A stretch of 64,000 nt of DNA from Gemmatimonadaceae bacterium (GTDB lineage: Bacteria; Gemmatimonadota; Gemmatimonadetes; Gemmatimonadales; Gemmatimonadaceae). Below are positions 28,215 through 36,598 of this stretch, one piece after another. Each line of letters begins with the position of its first letter. Within the stretch, counting starts at the first letter, position 1. The notes under the pieces were generated by a model. It did not search any database and was not told the origin of the DNA. It saw only the letters and a list, made by a program, of their open reading frames with translations. Both the position numbers and the translations under genes were made by a program. The stretch covers positions 463,633 through 527,632 of the forward strand of contig JBBEBQ010000005.1 of the NCBI GenBank assembly GCA_040882285.1. Direction: 5' to 3'.

Positions 28215-28905
28215 ATCGTTCGTCATCGCGGCGCTCGCGTGCATCGCGCTCGCCGCTCCCGCGTCCGCGCACGCGCAGGTCGGATATCCGCCGGAGCGCT
28301 CGCCATTCCGCGACCTGGAGTACAAGCACGAGCTGACCTTGTTCGGCGGGATGTACAACGCCGGCGAGGATCCGGCCGGCGTCGCGCCGCAGGGCGGGCC
28401 GATGGCCGGTCTGCGGTACGAGCTGCGCGTCGGCGGGCCGGCGCAGCTGATGTTCCGCCTCGCGTACGTGGACTCGGAGCGCCGCGCGGTCGACCCCTCG
28501 CAGCCCGCCGACTCGCGCGACCTGGGCGTCCACTCCGCGCCGCTGTACATGCTGGATGCGGGGATATCGGTCAACCTCACGGGCCAGAAGAGCTGGCGCC
28601 GGCTGGTCCCGACCGTCAACGCCGGGATCGGCGTGGTGAGCGGCGGAAAGGACGTCGAGGGCGACCCGTACCGGTTCGGCACCCCCTTTGCGATTACCTA
28701 CGGCGCCGGCCTGCGGTACGTGCCCGGCGGACGGTTCGCGCTGCGGCTGGGACTGGACGCGTATCTCTACAGGCTGGAGTACCCGCCCGCGTACTACGCT
28801 ACGACGTCGGACGGCACGTCCGTCGTCGGCCCGCGGCAGTCGACAAATTTCTGGAAGAACAACGTCGCGTTGACGATAGGAGCGTCGTACCTGTTCTTCC
28901 GCTGA
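28201..28905 (+). CDS. Outer-membrane beta-barrel protein
   Basis: 234 residues from the GTG at 28201; a TTG three codons earlier is the alternative. The signal peptide SFVIAALACIALAAPASA is followed by alternating hydrophobic/polar strands with Tyr/Gly girdles (ELTLFGGMYNAG, GLRYELRV, MFRLAYVD, NAGIGVVSGG, ITYGAGLRYVPGG, VALTIGASYLFF). The last strand ends Phe-Phe-Arg, close to the usual C-terminal Phe signal for BAM. Size fits an 8-strand OmpA/OmpW-like barrel. It overlaps the 3' end of gpmI by 14 bp. Confidence 0.75.
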   Translation: MNSTESFVIAALACIALAAPASAHAQVGYPPERSPFRDLEYKHELTLFGGMYNAGEDPAGVAPQGGPMAGLRYELRVGGPAQLMFRLAYVDSERRAVDPSQPADSRDLGVHSAPLYMLDAGISVNLTGQKSWRRLVPTVNAGIGVVSGGKDVEGDPYRFGTPFAITYGAGLRYVPGGRFALRLGLDAYLYRLEYPPAYYATTSDGTSVVGPRQSTNFWKNNVALTIGASYLFFR

Positions 28906-28918
28906 CACGGGAGCAGGA

Positions 28919-29416
28919 ATGCAGCACGACTTCGACAACACGGACGAGATCCGGGACCTGGACGACCAGGAGCTGCACCGCCTGGTGCGCGACCGGCTGG
29001 CGGACGACACGGCGATCGACGCCGACGATCTGCTGGTGGAAGTGCGGGACGGGCGCGTGCGGGTGTCCGGCCGCGTCGGGACCGACGGCGAGCGCCGGAT
29101 CGCCGATCACATCCTGAGCGACGGCCTCGGCCTCACGGAGTACGACAACGAGATCGTGGTCGATCCCATCCGGCGGGCGGAGAGTCCCGAAGCCATCGAC
29201 GATCACATCGCGAACGAGGAGATGCACGAAGGGAGGATGTTCGGCGACCGGCCGCCGCAGTCCAGCGACGAAGCGGAGCATCTGGCCGAGGATGTGGACA
29301 CCGAGCTCTTCGGCACGACCGACGCGAGCGAAGCCACCGAGAGCGGCGCGCCGTGGACGCCGCCGAGCGGGCCGACGCCCGAGGGACGGGATGAGGCACC
29401 GCCGGAGCGGCAGTGA
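28919..29416 (+). CDS. Acidic BON-domain protein
   Basis: 165 residues, strongly acidic. Residues 18-85 form one BON-type domain: LHRLVRDRLADDTAIDADDL then LVEVRDGRVRVSGRVGTDGE and ADHILSDGLGLTEYDNEIVV. The remaining 80 residues look disordered and rich in Asp, Glu and Pro. There is no signal peptide, so it is probably cytoplasmic. BON domains bind phospholipid or proteins; no specific job can be assigned. A heptamer element begins directly after its stop. Confidence 0.82.
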   Translation: MQHDFDNTDEIRDLDDQELHRLVRDRLADDTAIDADDLLVEVRDGRVRVSGRVGTDGERRIADHILSDGLGLTEYDNEIVVDPIRRAESPEAIDDHIANEEMHEGRMFGDRPPQSSDEAEHLAEDVDTELFGTTDASEATESGAPWTPPSGPTPEGRDEAPPERQ

Positions 29417-29422
29417 CTAAGT

Positions 29423-29522
29423 GGTGACTAGTGATTAGTGACTAGTGACTACCACAACGCTACTATCCCAGTCTCCGGATGTACCGCTGTCACTAGTCAC
29501 TAGTCACTAGTCACCAGTCACC
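29423..29522. repeat. Heptamer repeat element, GTGACTA family, inverted pair
   Basis: Left arm (29423-29451): tandem GTGACTA with one GTGATTA. Right arm (29491-29522): the inverse, TAGTCAC repeated. The 39-bp core between is not repeated elsewhere in the window. The element occupies almost the whole gap between the BON gene and the pterin synthase gene, whose GTG start follows six bases later. The same heptamer ends the window at 63947-64000. Confidence 0.88.
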
Positions 29523-29528
29523 ATTCCA

Positions 29529-29951
29529 GTGCCCCTCGCAAGCCTCACCCGCCGCGTTACCTTCGCCGCGGCACACCGGTACCGCCGGCCCGACTGGTCC
29601 GAGGAGAAAAACCTCGAGGTCTTCGGCTCCTGCTCGCGACTCAGTTACCACGGCCACAACTACGCGTGCGAGGTCACGGTCTCCGGCGAGATAGATCCGG
29701 AGACGGGCTTTGTGGTAGACCTCGGCGCGCTCGACACGATCCTGCGCGAGGAAGTGAGCGACCGGTTCGACCACCGCAACATCAACGCCGACGTGCCGGA
29801 GTTCGCGGACGGCAAGTTGATCCCGAGCGGGGAGAATCTGGCGCGCTTCATCTTTGCGCGCGTGCAGCAGCGGCTGAACGGACGCGCGTCCGTGACACGC
29901 GTGACCGTCGCGGAAGACTCGACGCTCAGCGCCACGTACACCGGAGACTAG
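29529..29951 (+). CDS. 6-pyruvoyl-tetrahydropterin synthase / 6-carboxy-tetrahydropterin synthase family
   Basis: 140 residues. The zinc ligands are the His in TFAAAHRY and both His in SYHGHNYACEV. The catalytic Cys in FGSCSRLSYHGHNY is spaced C-x5-HGHNY. Classical QueD enzymes have C-x3-HGH; the x5 spacing is that of 6-pyruvoyl-tetrahydropterin synthases. The C-terminal TRVTVAEDSTLSATY supplies the Glu of the pterin pocket. No other queuosine or biopterin gene is visible nearby. GTG start at 29529, just after a repeat element. The role (queuosine or tetrahydropterin synthesis) is left open. Confidence 0.85.
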   Translation: MPLASLTRRVTFAAAHRYRRPDWSEEKNLEVFGSCSRLSYHGHNYACEVTVSGEIDPETGFVVDLGALDTILREEVSDRFDHRNINADVPEFADGKLIPSGENLARFIFARVQQRLNGRASVTRVTVAEDSTLSATYTGD

Positions 29952-29952
29952 A

Positions 29953-31338
29953 ATGCCGCCCTGTCGCTTCCCCGCTGGCGCGCGGCTCATAGCCGCGGCG
30001 GTGCTGGTCGCGGCCTGCGCGCCCGCGACCCGCGTGCCTCCGCCGATCGTTGCGACTCCGTCGATCGATCCCGCGCCGGTGGTGGTCGCTCCGGAAGTCG
30101 ACGCCCGGCTTGCCATCGCCCGCACCGGAGACTCCGTCTTTCACGATCCGAAGTTCCGCACCGCGATGTGGGGCGCGCTCATCGTCGACCCCGCGGCGGG
30201 CGACACGCTGTACTCGCTCAACCCGCGCAAGCTGGTGATGCCCGCGTCGAACATGAAAGTGCTGACGGGCGCGGTGGCGCTGCACCTCCTCGGCCCGGAC
30301 TTCCGCTTCCGCACGACGTTCGCCGCGCGCTGCCCCGCAGCGCGCGGGCGTTGCTCGGAGCTGCTGGTCACGGGGCGAGGCGATCCGACGGTCAGCGCGC
30401 GGTTCCATCCGGATCCGCTGACGCCGCTCCGCGCCGTCGCCGATTCGCTGCGCGCGCGCGGCATCACCAGCTTCAGCGGCCCGATCGTCGCCAGCGGCGA
30501 CGCCTTCCCCGGCTCCATCTACGGCTACGGCTGGGAGTACGACGATCTCGGCGAGGGTTACGGCGCGGGCATCGACGACCTGGTGTTCAACGAAGGGCTC
30601 GAGGCGATCGAGATGCTCACCGAGTCGGGACCACAGGTGGAATCAATCAAGCCGGCAACGGATCCACGGCGGGCGTATCTCAAGGCGCTGTCGGTCGCGC
30701 TGCGCCAGGGCGGGATCGCGCACGACGGAATCCTGGCGAGCGACAGCGGCCGCGTCGACTCGCTGCTCGCGCCCGCCGAGACGTTGTTCGTGCTCCAGTC
30801 GCCGCCGCTGAGCGAGATCCTGGGCGCGATGCTCCAGCCGTCGCAGAACCAGATCGCGGAGATCATCCTGCGCACGATCGGGCTGGAACTCACCGGCGTG
30901 GGCCGGCCCGACAGCGGCGCGGCCGTCGTTCGCCGGCAGCTGCTCGAGTGGGGCGTGGACAGCATGGAGTTCCGCGTGCGCGACGGGAGCGGCCTGTCGC
31001 GGCAGAACTACGTCACGCCCGCGACGATGGTCCGGGTGCTCTCGGTCATGCAGCAGCATCCGTACGGGACGATCTTCCACGAGGCGCTGCCCGTGGTCGG
31101 CGTGAGCGGCACGGTGCGAACCTGGCTGCGCGGCACGGTGGCCGAGCGCAACGCGCACGGGAAGACGGGCACGCTCGCGTCCGTGCGCGCGTTCAGCGGC
31201 TACGTGCGCACCGTGGGTGGCTCCACTCTGATCTACAGCTTCATCGCCAACAACTATCTCGTGCCGACGTCCGCCGTGACGGCCGCGATCCAGACGATGG
31301 TGCGCCTGCTGGCCGAGTCTCCCCTGCCGGCGCGCTGA
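29953..31338 (+). CDS. dacB: D-alanyl-D-alanine carboxypeptidase/endopeptidase, PBP4 (S13) family
   Basis: 461 residues. The signal region ends LIAAAVLVAAC, giving a lipobox Cys, so it may be lipid-anchored rather than free. Serine penicillin-binding motifs are present: SxxK in MPASNMKVLTG (about residue 98), SxN in PSQNQIAE (about 297) and KTG in HGKTGTLAS (about 398). The inserted domain between SxxK and SxN is typical of PBP4. It acts on peptidoglycan peptides in the periplasm. Its stop overlaps the moeA start by one base (TGATG). Confidence 0.92.
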   Translation: MPPCRFPAGARLIAAAVLVAACAPATRVPPPIVATPSIDPAPVVVAPEVDARLAIARTGDSVFHDPKFRTAMWGALIVDPAAGDTLYSLNPRKLVMPASNMKVLTGAVALHLLGPDFRFRTTFAARCPAARGRCSELLVTGRGDPTVSARFHPDPLTPLRAVADSLRARGITSFSGPIVASGDAFPGSIYGYGWEYDDLGEGYGAGIDDLVFNEGLEAIEMLTESGPQVESIKPATDPRRAYLKALSVALRQGGIAHDGILASDSGRVDSLLAPAETLFVLQSPPLSEILGAMLQPSQNQIAEIILRTIGLELTGVGRPDSGAAVVRRQLLEWGVDSMEFRVRDGSGLSRQNYVTPATMVRVLSVMQQHPYGTIFHEALPVVGVSGTVRTWLRGTVAERNAHGKTGTLASVRAFSGYVRTVGGSTLIYSFIANNYLVPTSAVTAAIQTMVRLLAESPLPAR

Positions 31339-32576
31339 TGCTGGGCGTCGCCGAAGCCGTGGAGACGGTTCTGGCGGCGGTCGCTCCGCTCGACGTCGCC
31401 GCGGTCCACCTGGAGGACGCGCTCGGGAGATTCGCCGCGAGAGACGTGACGTCGTCGCTCGCGATTCCGCCGTGGGACAATTCCTCGATGGACGGATACG
31501 CGGTGCGCGCGAGCGACGTCGCCGCGGGCGCGAAGCTCCGCGTATCCGCGACGATCAGGGCCGGCGGTCTCGCTGAGCGCGCGCTCGAGCCGCGTGAGGC
31601 GATGAAGATCATGACGGGCGCGCCTGTCCCGGCCGGCGCCGACACGGTCGTTCGCATCGAGGACACGAGCGAGAGCGACGGCGTCGTCACGATCAACGAC
31701 GCGCGCGACGCCGGCAGGAACGTGCGCCGGCGCGCGGAAGACATCGTCGAAGGACAAACGGTTATCACGCGTGGCACGCGGCTGCTGGCGCCGCACATCG
31801 GCGTGCTCGCGTCGATCGGGATGAGCAGAGTTCCGGTCCACGCGATGCCGCTGGTCGCGATCGTCAGCACCGGCGACGAGCTGGTGCGGGTCGAGGACCT
31901 CGCGGGCGCGCAGGCCGGGCGAAGCATCGTCTCGAGCAACAGCTACTCGCTCGCCGCGCTCGTGCGCGAGAGCGGCGGCGTGCCGGTGGACAACGGACTC
32001 ATCGCCGACGATCCGGCGGCGCTGCGAGCGGCGCTGGACGAAGCATCAGATTGCGATCTCGTCATCACGAGCGGCGGGATATCCGTCGGTGAGTTCGACC
32101 ATACCCGCGCGGTGATCGAGGCCATGGGCGGGGAGATCGTCTTCTGGAAGGTGCGCATGCGGCCGGGGGCGAACATCGCGTTCGGCTCGGTGAACGGAAC
32201 TCCCTGGCTCGGGCTGCCGGGAAATCCGGTGTCCGCTCTCATCGGCGGCGAGCTGTTCATCCGGCCGATGCTGCGCAAGATGAGCGGCGCGCTGCGGCTC
32301 TACCCGCGACCCGTCACGGCGATCGCCGCCGAGCCGTTCAAGGGTTCGGAGTCCATGACGCACCTGATCCGCGGCATTCTGACGCGCGCCGAGAACGGCG
32401 AGCTGCACGCGCGCTCCACGGGCCCGCAGGGCTCCGGCATTCTATCCTCGATGGCCGCCGCCAACGCGCTCCTGGTCGTGCCGGCCGGCCGCGCGATCGA
32501 CCTCGGCGAGCTCGTCACCGCGCTCCCGCTGGATCCCGACGCGCACCTCGCCGAGCGATTCGAGCTGCACGCGTGA
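31338..32576 (+). CDS. moeA: Molybdopterin molybdenumtransferase
   Basis: It inserts molybdate into adenylylated molybdopterin. 412 residues, full length. Visible: the N-terminal IPPWDNSSMDGYAVRASDV, MTGAPVPAGADTVVRIED, AIVSTGDELV, the MoCF-domain loop VITSGGISVGEFD and RPGANIAFG with LPGNPVSAL. The frame is open for about 390 codons upstream inside dacB, but the ATG at 31338 is where the family begins. It is coupled at both ends: TGATG with dacB and GTGA with the methyltransferase. No other molybdenum-cofactor gene is in the window. Confidence 0.95.
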   Translation: MLGVAEAVETVLAAVAPLDVAAVHLEDALGRFAARDVTSSLAIPPWDNSSMDGYAVRASDVAAGAKLRVSATIRAGGLAERALEPREAMKIMTGAPVPAGADTVVRIEDTSESDGVVTINDARDAGRNVRRRAEDIVEGQTVITRGTRLLAPHIGVLASIGMSRVPVHAMPLVAIVSTGDELVRVEDLAGAQAGRSIVSSNSYSLAALVRESGGVPVDNGLIADDPAALRAALDEASDCDLVITSGGISVGEFDHTRAVIEAMGGEIVFWKVRMRPGANIAFGSVNGTPWLGLPGNPVSALIGGELFIRPMLRKMSGALRLYPRPVTAIAAEPFKGSESMTHLIRGILTRAENGELHARSTGPQGSGILSSMAAANALLVVPAGRAIDLGELVTALPLDPDAHLAERFELHA

Positions 32577-33244
32577 CCGATGAGCTGCGCTCGCGGCTGG
32601 AGCGCGAGTTCGACACCGTCGAGGAGGTGTTCACGATCGGCGAACGCGAGCTGGTCATCCTGCGCCCGCGCAACGCCGACGACCTTATCACCGAAGCCGA
32701 TTACGTGAAGGACGAGCGGCTGCCGTACTGGGCCGACATCTGGCCGTCGTCCATGATGCTGGCGGAGCGGCTGCTGGAAGAGAAAGGCGCGGGCCGCTCG
32801 CTGATCGAGTTGGGGTGCGGCTCGGGGCTGTGCGCGTGCGCGGCGGCGATCAGCGGGTTCGACGTGCTGGCGACGGATTACTACGACGACGCCCTCCTTT
32901 TCACCGAGCTGAACACGCGCGTCAACGCGGCCCAGCTCGTGAAGACACGGCACGTGGACTGGTCGGCGATCCCGACGGATCTCGGGACCTTTGATGTCGT
33001 GCTGGCCGCGGACGTGATGTACGAGCCACGCTATCCCGCGATGGTGGCGGGCGCGATCGACCGGGTCATGGCGAGCGCCGGTATTGCGCTGATCGCCGAT
33101 CCGGGACGTATCGCCTTCCCCGATTTCATCACGGAAATGGAAACGCGGGGCCTGCTCATTGCCGACAGGGACGTGCGTGGGTTCCGGTCGGGCGAGATCC
33201 AGCAGACGATCACCATTTACCGGATCGAGCGGCACACCCGCTGA
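32573..33244 (+). CDS. Nnt1/METTL21-type class I methyltransferase
   Basis: 223 residues. The substrate-side signature LPYWADIWPSSMMLAERLL is followed by SAM motif I LIELGCGSGLCACAAA, an acidic post-I residue in VLATDYYDDAL and the VVLAADVMYEP motif, all as in the family 16 (METTL21-like) protein-lysine/nicotinamide methyltransferases. The substrate is unknown. GTG start overlapping the moeA stop, so it is probably the third gene of the dacB-moeA operon. Confidence 0.82.
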   Translation: MTDELRSRLEREFDTVEEVFTIGERELVILRPRNADDLITEADYVKDERLPYWADIWPSSMMLAERLLEEKGAGRSLIELGCGSGLCACAAAISGFDVLATDYYDDALLFTELNTRVNAAQLVKTRHVDWSAIPTDLGTFDVVLAADVMYEPRYPAMVAGAIDRVMASAGIALIADPGRIAFPDFITEMETRGLLIADRDVRGFRSGEIQQTITIYRIERHTR

Positions 33245-33250
33245 ATTCCC

Positions 33251-33916
33251 GTGTGCCAAATGACGAATTGGGGTGTCGACCGTCTTTTCTTTATGGAGAC
33301 GGAGGCGGCACGGACCGGGGTTTCAAGCTCAAGCCGTCAGGACATGACCCTCGATTCGAAAACAGACTCACCCACGCGCTGCACGGTGGGTCACGTGCAG
33401 GCGCATCTGATCGCGCTCGGATTCCTCGCGGTGGCGCTAGCGGTCGTCGTCGGCAGCCACAGCGTGATCTGGGGCCGTCCCGCCGAGGCCATTCCCGACG
33501 TGATTTTCGACGGTGGCGCTTTCTTTCTCGTGATCGGCCTCGCGGTGATCGCGCATGAGGTGCTACACGCCATCGGCTTCCGGTACTTCGGCGGCGCGCC
33601 CTGGAAGGCCATCCGGATGGGCGTTCGGTGGCGCACGGTCACGCCCTTCGCGCGGGCGCTAGTCCCCGTGACGGCGCGCGCCTACCGCTGGACGGCCGCG
33701 CTGCCCGGGCTGGCGCTCGGCGCACTGCCGATGGTCGCCGGTGTCCTGCTGGATGTGCCGTTCGCGTCCGGTTTCGGCGTGCTGATGCTGGCCGGAGCCG
33801 GCGGGGACGCCGCGATAATCTGGGCGATGCGGCGCGCACCGGACGACACGCTCGTGCTCGATTGTCCCCAGGCCCTCGGCTGTCTCGTAGTGCCCCGCAG
33901 GGCGAAGCCGGTGTGA
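33251..33916 (+). CDS. DUF3267-like membrane zincin
   Basis: Up to 221 residues. Four hydrophobic segments; the second contains the zinc motif in LAVIAHEVLHAIGFRYFGG (HExxH). This matches the DUF3267 group of putative membrane metallopeptidases. The third ligand is not obvious. Start is uncertain: GTG at 33251, ATG at 33260 and ATG at 33344 are all possible, and the N-terminal 40 residues look poorly conserved. It ends 25 bp before the convergent ETF:quinone oxidoreductase gene. Confidence 0.72.
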   Translation: MCQMTNWGVDRLFFMETEAARTGVSSSSRQDMTLDSKTDSPTRCTVGHVQAHLIALGFLAVALAVVVGSHSVIWGRPAEAIPDVIFDGGAFFLVIGLAVIAHEVLHAIGFRYFGGAPWKAIRMGVRWRTVTPFARALVPVTARAYRWTAALPGLALGALPMVAGVLLDVPFASGFGVLMLAGAGGDAAIIWAMRRAPDDTLVLDCPQALGCLVVPRRAKPV

Positions 33917-33941
33917 AGCGGCTAGCGCGGAGGCAAGTCAG

Positions 33942-35612
33942 CTACATCTGTCGATAGCGCGGACCGCTCCCGCCTTCGCGCGGAGTCCACCGCGGCCCGA
34001 TCACATCGGTTGCCTTGCAGTCGATACAGTTCGCGGGATTCACGACCAGCCGCTCACCGTCGCGCTCGTACACGCCGGCCGGACACATGTGCACGTACAG
34101 CTCGGCGACTTGCGCGGGGACGTCCGCGCCGACGATCAGATGTGAGGGAATGTCGTCGCGCGTGGCGTTGCCCGACTTGTACACCGCGTCCAGCTTGCTA
34201 AACGTCAGCTTGCCATCGGGGACGAACCGCTCGCCATTTCCAGTCTGCCGCGGCGCATCCGAGTCGCGGTGCGATTCGATTTTCCCGCCGGGGAACGCGC
34301 CGTTGGTCAGTGTCATGAGCGTGGCCATCGCGCCGCCCAGGTAGAAGCCGTACTTCTGGAACGCCAACCGCATGTTGCGGCGCTTGCGCAGGTCCTCGGT
34401 GACATAGCTCGCGTCGATCGCGCGGTCGTACGCGGACAACGCGGCCGCGGACGTATCGCCCTTCTTCAGCGCGTCGAATATCGCGCGCGCGGCGTACATC
34501 CCCGACTGCATCGCGTAGTGCACGCCCTTGAGCGACGCGACTTCCACGTATCCCGCTGCGTCTCCCACGATCAGCACGCCATCGCCGCTCTTCCGTTGCG
34601 GCAGCGCGTAGTAGCCGCCCTCGGGAATGGTCTTCGCGCCCCACTCCACCATCTCGCCGCCGTCCAGGTATTCTTTGAACAGCTTGTGCTGCTTCATCCG
34701 CTGGAGCAGCTCGTGCACGTCGAGCGACGCGTCCTTGTAATCCATACCTACCACTAGCCCGAGCGCGACGGTGTTGGGCGAGAGCGGATACATGAAGCTC
34801 CCGCCGAACGCGCTTGTGGGCAGCGGCCAGCCGAGCGTGTGCACGATCGCGTCGAGCGGCTGCTTGGTCTCCCAGATCTCCTTCACGCCCAGCGCGTAGA
34901 TCTGCGGGTTCTCGGATCCGATGCCGCTCGACTTCAACCACGCCTGCGACAGAGAGCCGCGCGTGCCCTCGGAGAGAACGGTCACCCGCGCCGTGATGTC
35001 CGTGGCCGGCGCATAACCCGCTCCGTGCGTGCCGTCGCGCGCGAGCCCCGCCTCCGCGGTTCGCACGCCCGTCACCTTCCCCCCTTCCGTCAACAGCGAC
35101 GCGGCCGGGAAGCCGGTGAAGACGTTTACGCCCAGCTCCTCCGCGCGCTCGCCGAGCCAGCGCACGACCTCGCACGCCGACGCGATGAAGTAGCCGTGAT
35201 TCTGCATCGTGGGCGGCGTCGGAATCCGCAGCGCCTGCGAGCCCGTCATGAAATACACGCGCTCGCCGGTCACCGGGCCGCGAAACGGGAAATCCTTGTC
35301 GGCGAGGTCCGGGAACAGCTCGCGCATCGCGCGCGGATTCACCACCGCGCCGGACAAAGTATGCTCCCCGAGCGCCTGCGCTTTCTCGAGCACGGCGATC
35401 TGAATGTCACCGAGTGCGCCACCGGCCTCATTGTCGCGCTTGACCAGCCGCGCGAGCTCGATGGCGCCCGCGAGGCCGGCCGGTCCGCCGCCGACGAACA
35501 CGACGTCCATCGGAACGTGCTCCGGGTCAGGCGCTCCGCCGGCGATGAACCGCTCGACCGGCAGCTCCGGCTGGTATTTCGCCGGGATGATCGGCAGGCG
35601 GCCGTCCGCCAT
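33942..35612 (-). CDS. Electron-transfer flavoprotein:quinone oxidoreductase with an altered Fe-S ligand set
   Basis: It passes electrons from ETF to the quinone pool in the membrane. 556 residues. FAD Rossmann motif DVVFVGGGPAGLAGAIELAR, then EKAQALGEHTLSGAVVNPRA, and GVLIVGDAAGYVEVASLKG. The C-terminal ferredoxin-like domain has CPAGVY and NCIDCKATDVIGP. Family members have C-x2-C-x2-C in this last motif (as in the human enzyme); here the third position is Thr, so only three of four [4Fe-4S] ligands are visible. ATG at 35612 overlaps the etfA stop (TGATG); last gene of the etf operon. Confidence 0.93.
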   Translation of the reverse strand: MADGRLPIIPAKYQPELPVERFIAGGAPDPEHVPMDVVFVGGGPAGLAGAIELARLVKRDNEAGGALGDIQIAVLEKAQALGEHTLSGAVVNPRAMRELFPDLADKDFPFRGPVTGERVYFMTGSQALRIPTPPTMQNHGYFIASACEVVRWLGERAEELGVNVFTGFPAASLLTEGGKVTGVRTAEAGLARDGTHGAGYAPATDITARVTVLSEGTRGSLSQAWLKSSGIGSENPQIYALGVKEIWETKQPLDAIVHTLGWPLPTSAFGGSFMYPLSPNTVALGLVVGMDYKDASLDVHELLQRMKQHKLFKEYLDGGEMVEWGAKTIPEGGYYALPQRKSGDGVLIVGDAAGYVEVASLKGVHYAMQSGMYAARAIFDALKKGDTSAAALSAYDRAIDASYVTEDLRKRRNMRLAFQKYGFYLGGAMATLMTLTNGAFPGGKIESHRDSDAPRQTGNGERFVPDGKLTFSKLDAVYKSGNATRDDIPSHLIVGADVPAQVAELYVHMCPAGVYERDGERLVVNPANCIDCKATDVIGPRWTPREGGSGPRYRQM

Positions 35613-36598
35613 CAGTGCGACTTCCGCGCTTCGCGCACCGCCGCGGTGAGCGCGGGCAGCACCTCGGCCACGTCGCCGACGATGCCGTAGTCGGCGATCT
35701 TGAAGATCGGCGCTTCCTTGTCCTTGTTGATCGCGACGATCGTGCGCGACGTGCGCATTCCCGCCAGGTGCTGAATCGCGCCGGAGATTCCGACGGCGAT
35801 GTAGAGATCGGGGCTCACGACTCGCCCCGTCTGTCCGATCTGCTCCGAGTGCGGCCGCCAGCCGTCGTCGCATACCGCGCGCGTCGCGCCGACCGCGGCG
35901 TTGCCGAACGCGTCCGCCAGATCCTCGGCGAGCTTGAACCCTTCGGCCGATTTGAGTCCGCGGCCGCCGGCGATCACCACCGGCGCATCGCCGATGTCGA
36001 GCTTGGCCGACGCGCCCTGCTTCATCTCCTTCACCTTCACGCGCGCGGCCGACGGATCGCCCACGGGCTGCACCTGCTCGACCTTCGCCGCCTTCGGATT
36101 CTCGACGAGCGTCGTGTTGCCCGGTCGCAGGCCAATCACGGCCGGAGTGCTGGCGATGGACGCGGTCGCGATGACCTTGCCGATGTTGATCGGATGCTTG
36201 ACGATCACGGCGTCGCCTTCGATGCGCGCTTCGGTCACGTCGGTCACGACGCCGACACCGAGCTTCGCCGCGACCCGCGGGAGCAGATCACGTCCCTGCG
36301 CGGAAGTGGAGAACACCGCCACGCGGTATCCGCCCGACTTGATCCGGTCGGCGGCGAGCGCCGCGACAGCTTCTGCGTTGTAATCGCCGAGCGCATCGTG
36401 CTCGCACACGAGCACGACGTCGGCGCCGTGCTTGCCGAGCTGCTCCGCTTTCTGCGCGATCCCCGGCGCGCCCACGAGCAGGGCGTGCACTTCTCCGCCG
36501 GTGGCGTCGGCCAGCGCGCGCGCGGCGGTGACGTTCTCGAGCGCCACCTTGCGCAACTCTCCGGAGCGCTGCTCCGCGAATGCAAGAATGTTCGCCAT
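35612..36598 (-). CDS. etfA: Electron-transfer flavoprotein alpha subunit
   Basis: FAD-binding subunit that receives electrons from acyl-CoA dehydrogenases. 328 residues. N-terminal NILAFAEQRSGELRK, and a C-terminal FAD domain with VVIAGGRGLKSAEGFKLAED, VCDDGWRPHSEQIGQTGRVV, PDLYIAVGISGAIQHLAGMR and IVAINKDKEAPIF. It overlaps etfB upstream and the quinone oxidoreductase gene downstream by one base each, so the three are strictly coupled. The glutaryl-CoA-dehydrogenase-like gene at 46.9 kb is a likely electron donor. Confidence 0.96.
   Translation of the reverse strand: MANILAFAEQRSGELRKVALENVTAARALADATGGEVHALLVGAPGIAQKAEQLGKHGADVVLVCEHDALGDYNAEAVAALAADRIKSGGYRVAVFSTSAQGRDLLPRVAAKLGVGVVTDVTEARIEGDAVIVKHPINIGKVIATASIASTPAVIGLRPGNTTLVENPKAAKVEQVQPVGDPSAARVKVKEMKQGASAKLDIGDAPVVIAGGRGLKSAEGFKLAEDLADAFGNAAVGATRAVCDDGWRPHSEQIGQTGRVVSPDLYIAVGISGAIQHLAGMRTSRTIVAINKDKEAPIFKIADYGIVGDVAEVLPALTAAVREARKSH

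Noticed and set aside
30168..31337. Upstream extension of moeA through dacB in the same frame
   Set aside because: The residues are an out-of-frame reading of dacB (Arg/Ala-rich); MoeA homology begins exactly at the ATG at 31338.
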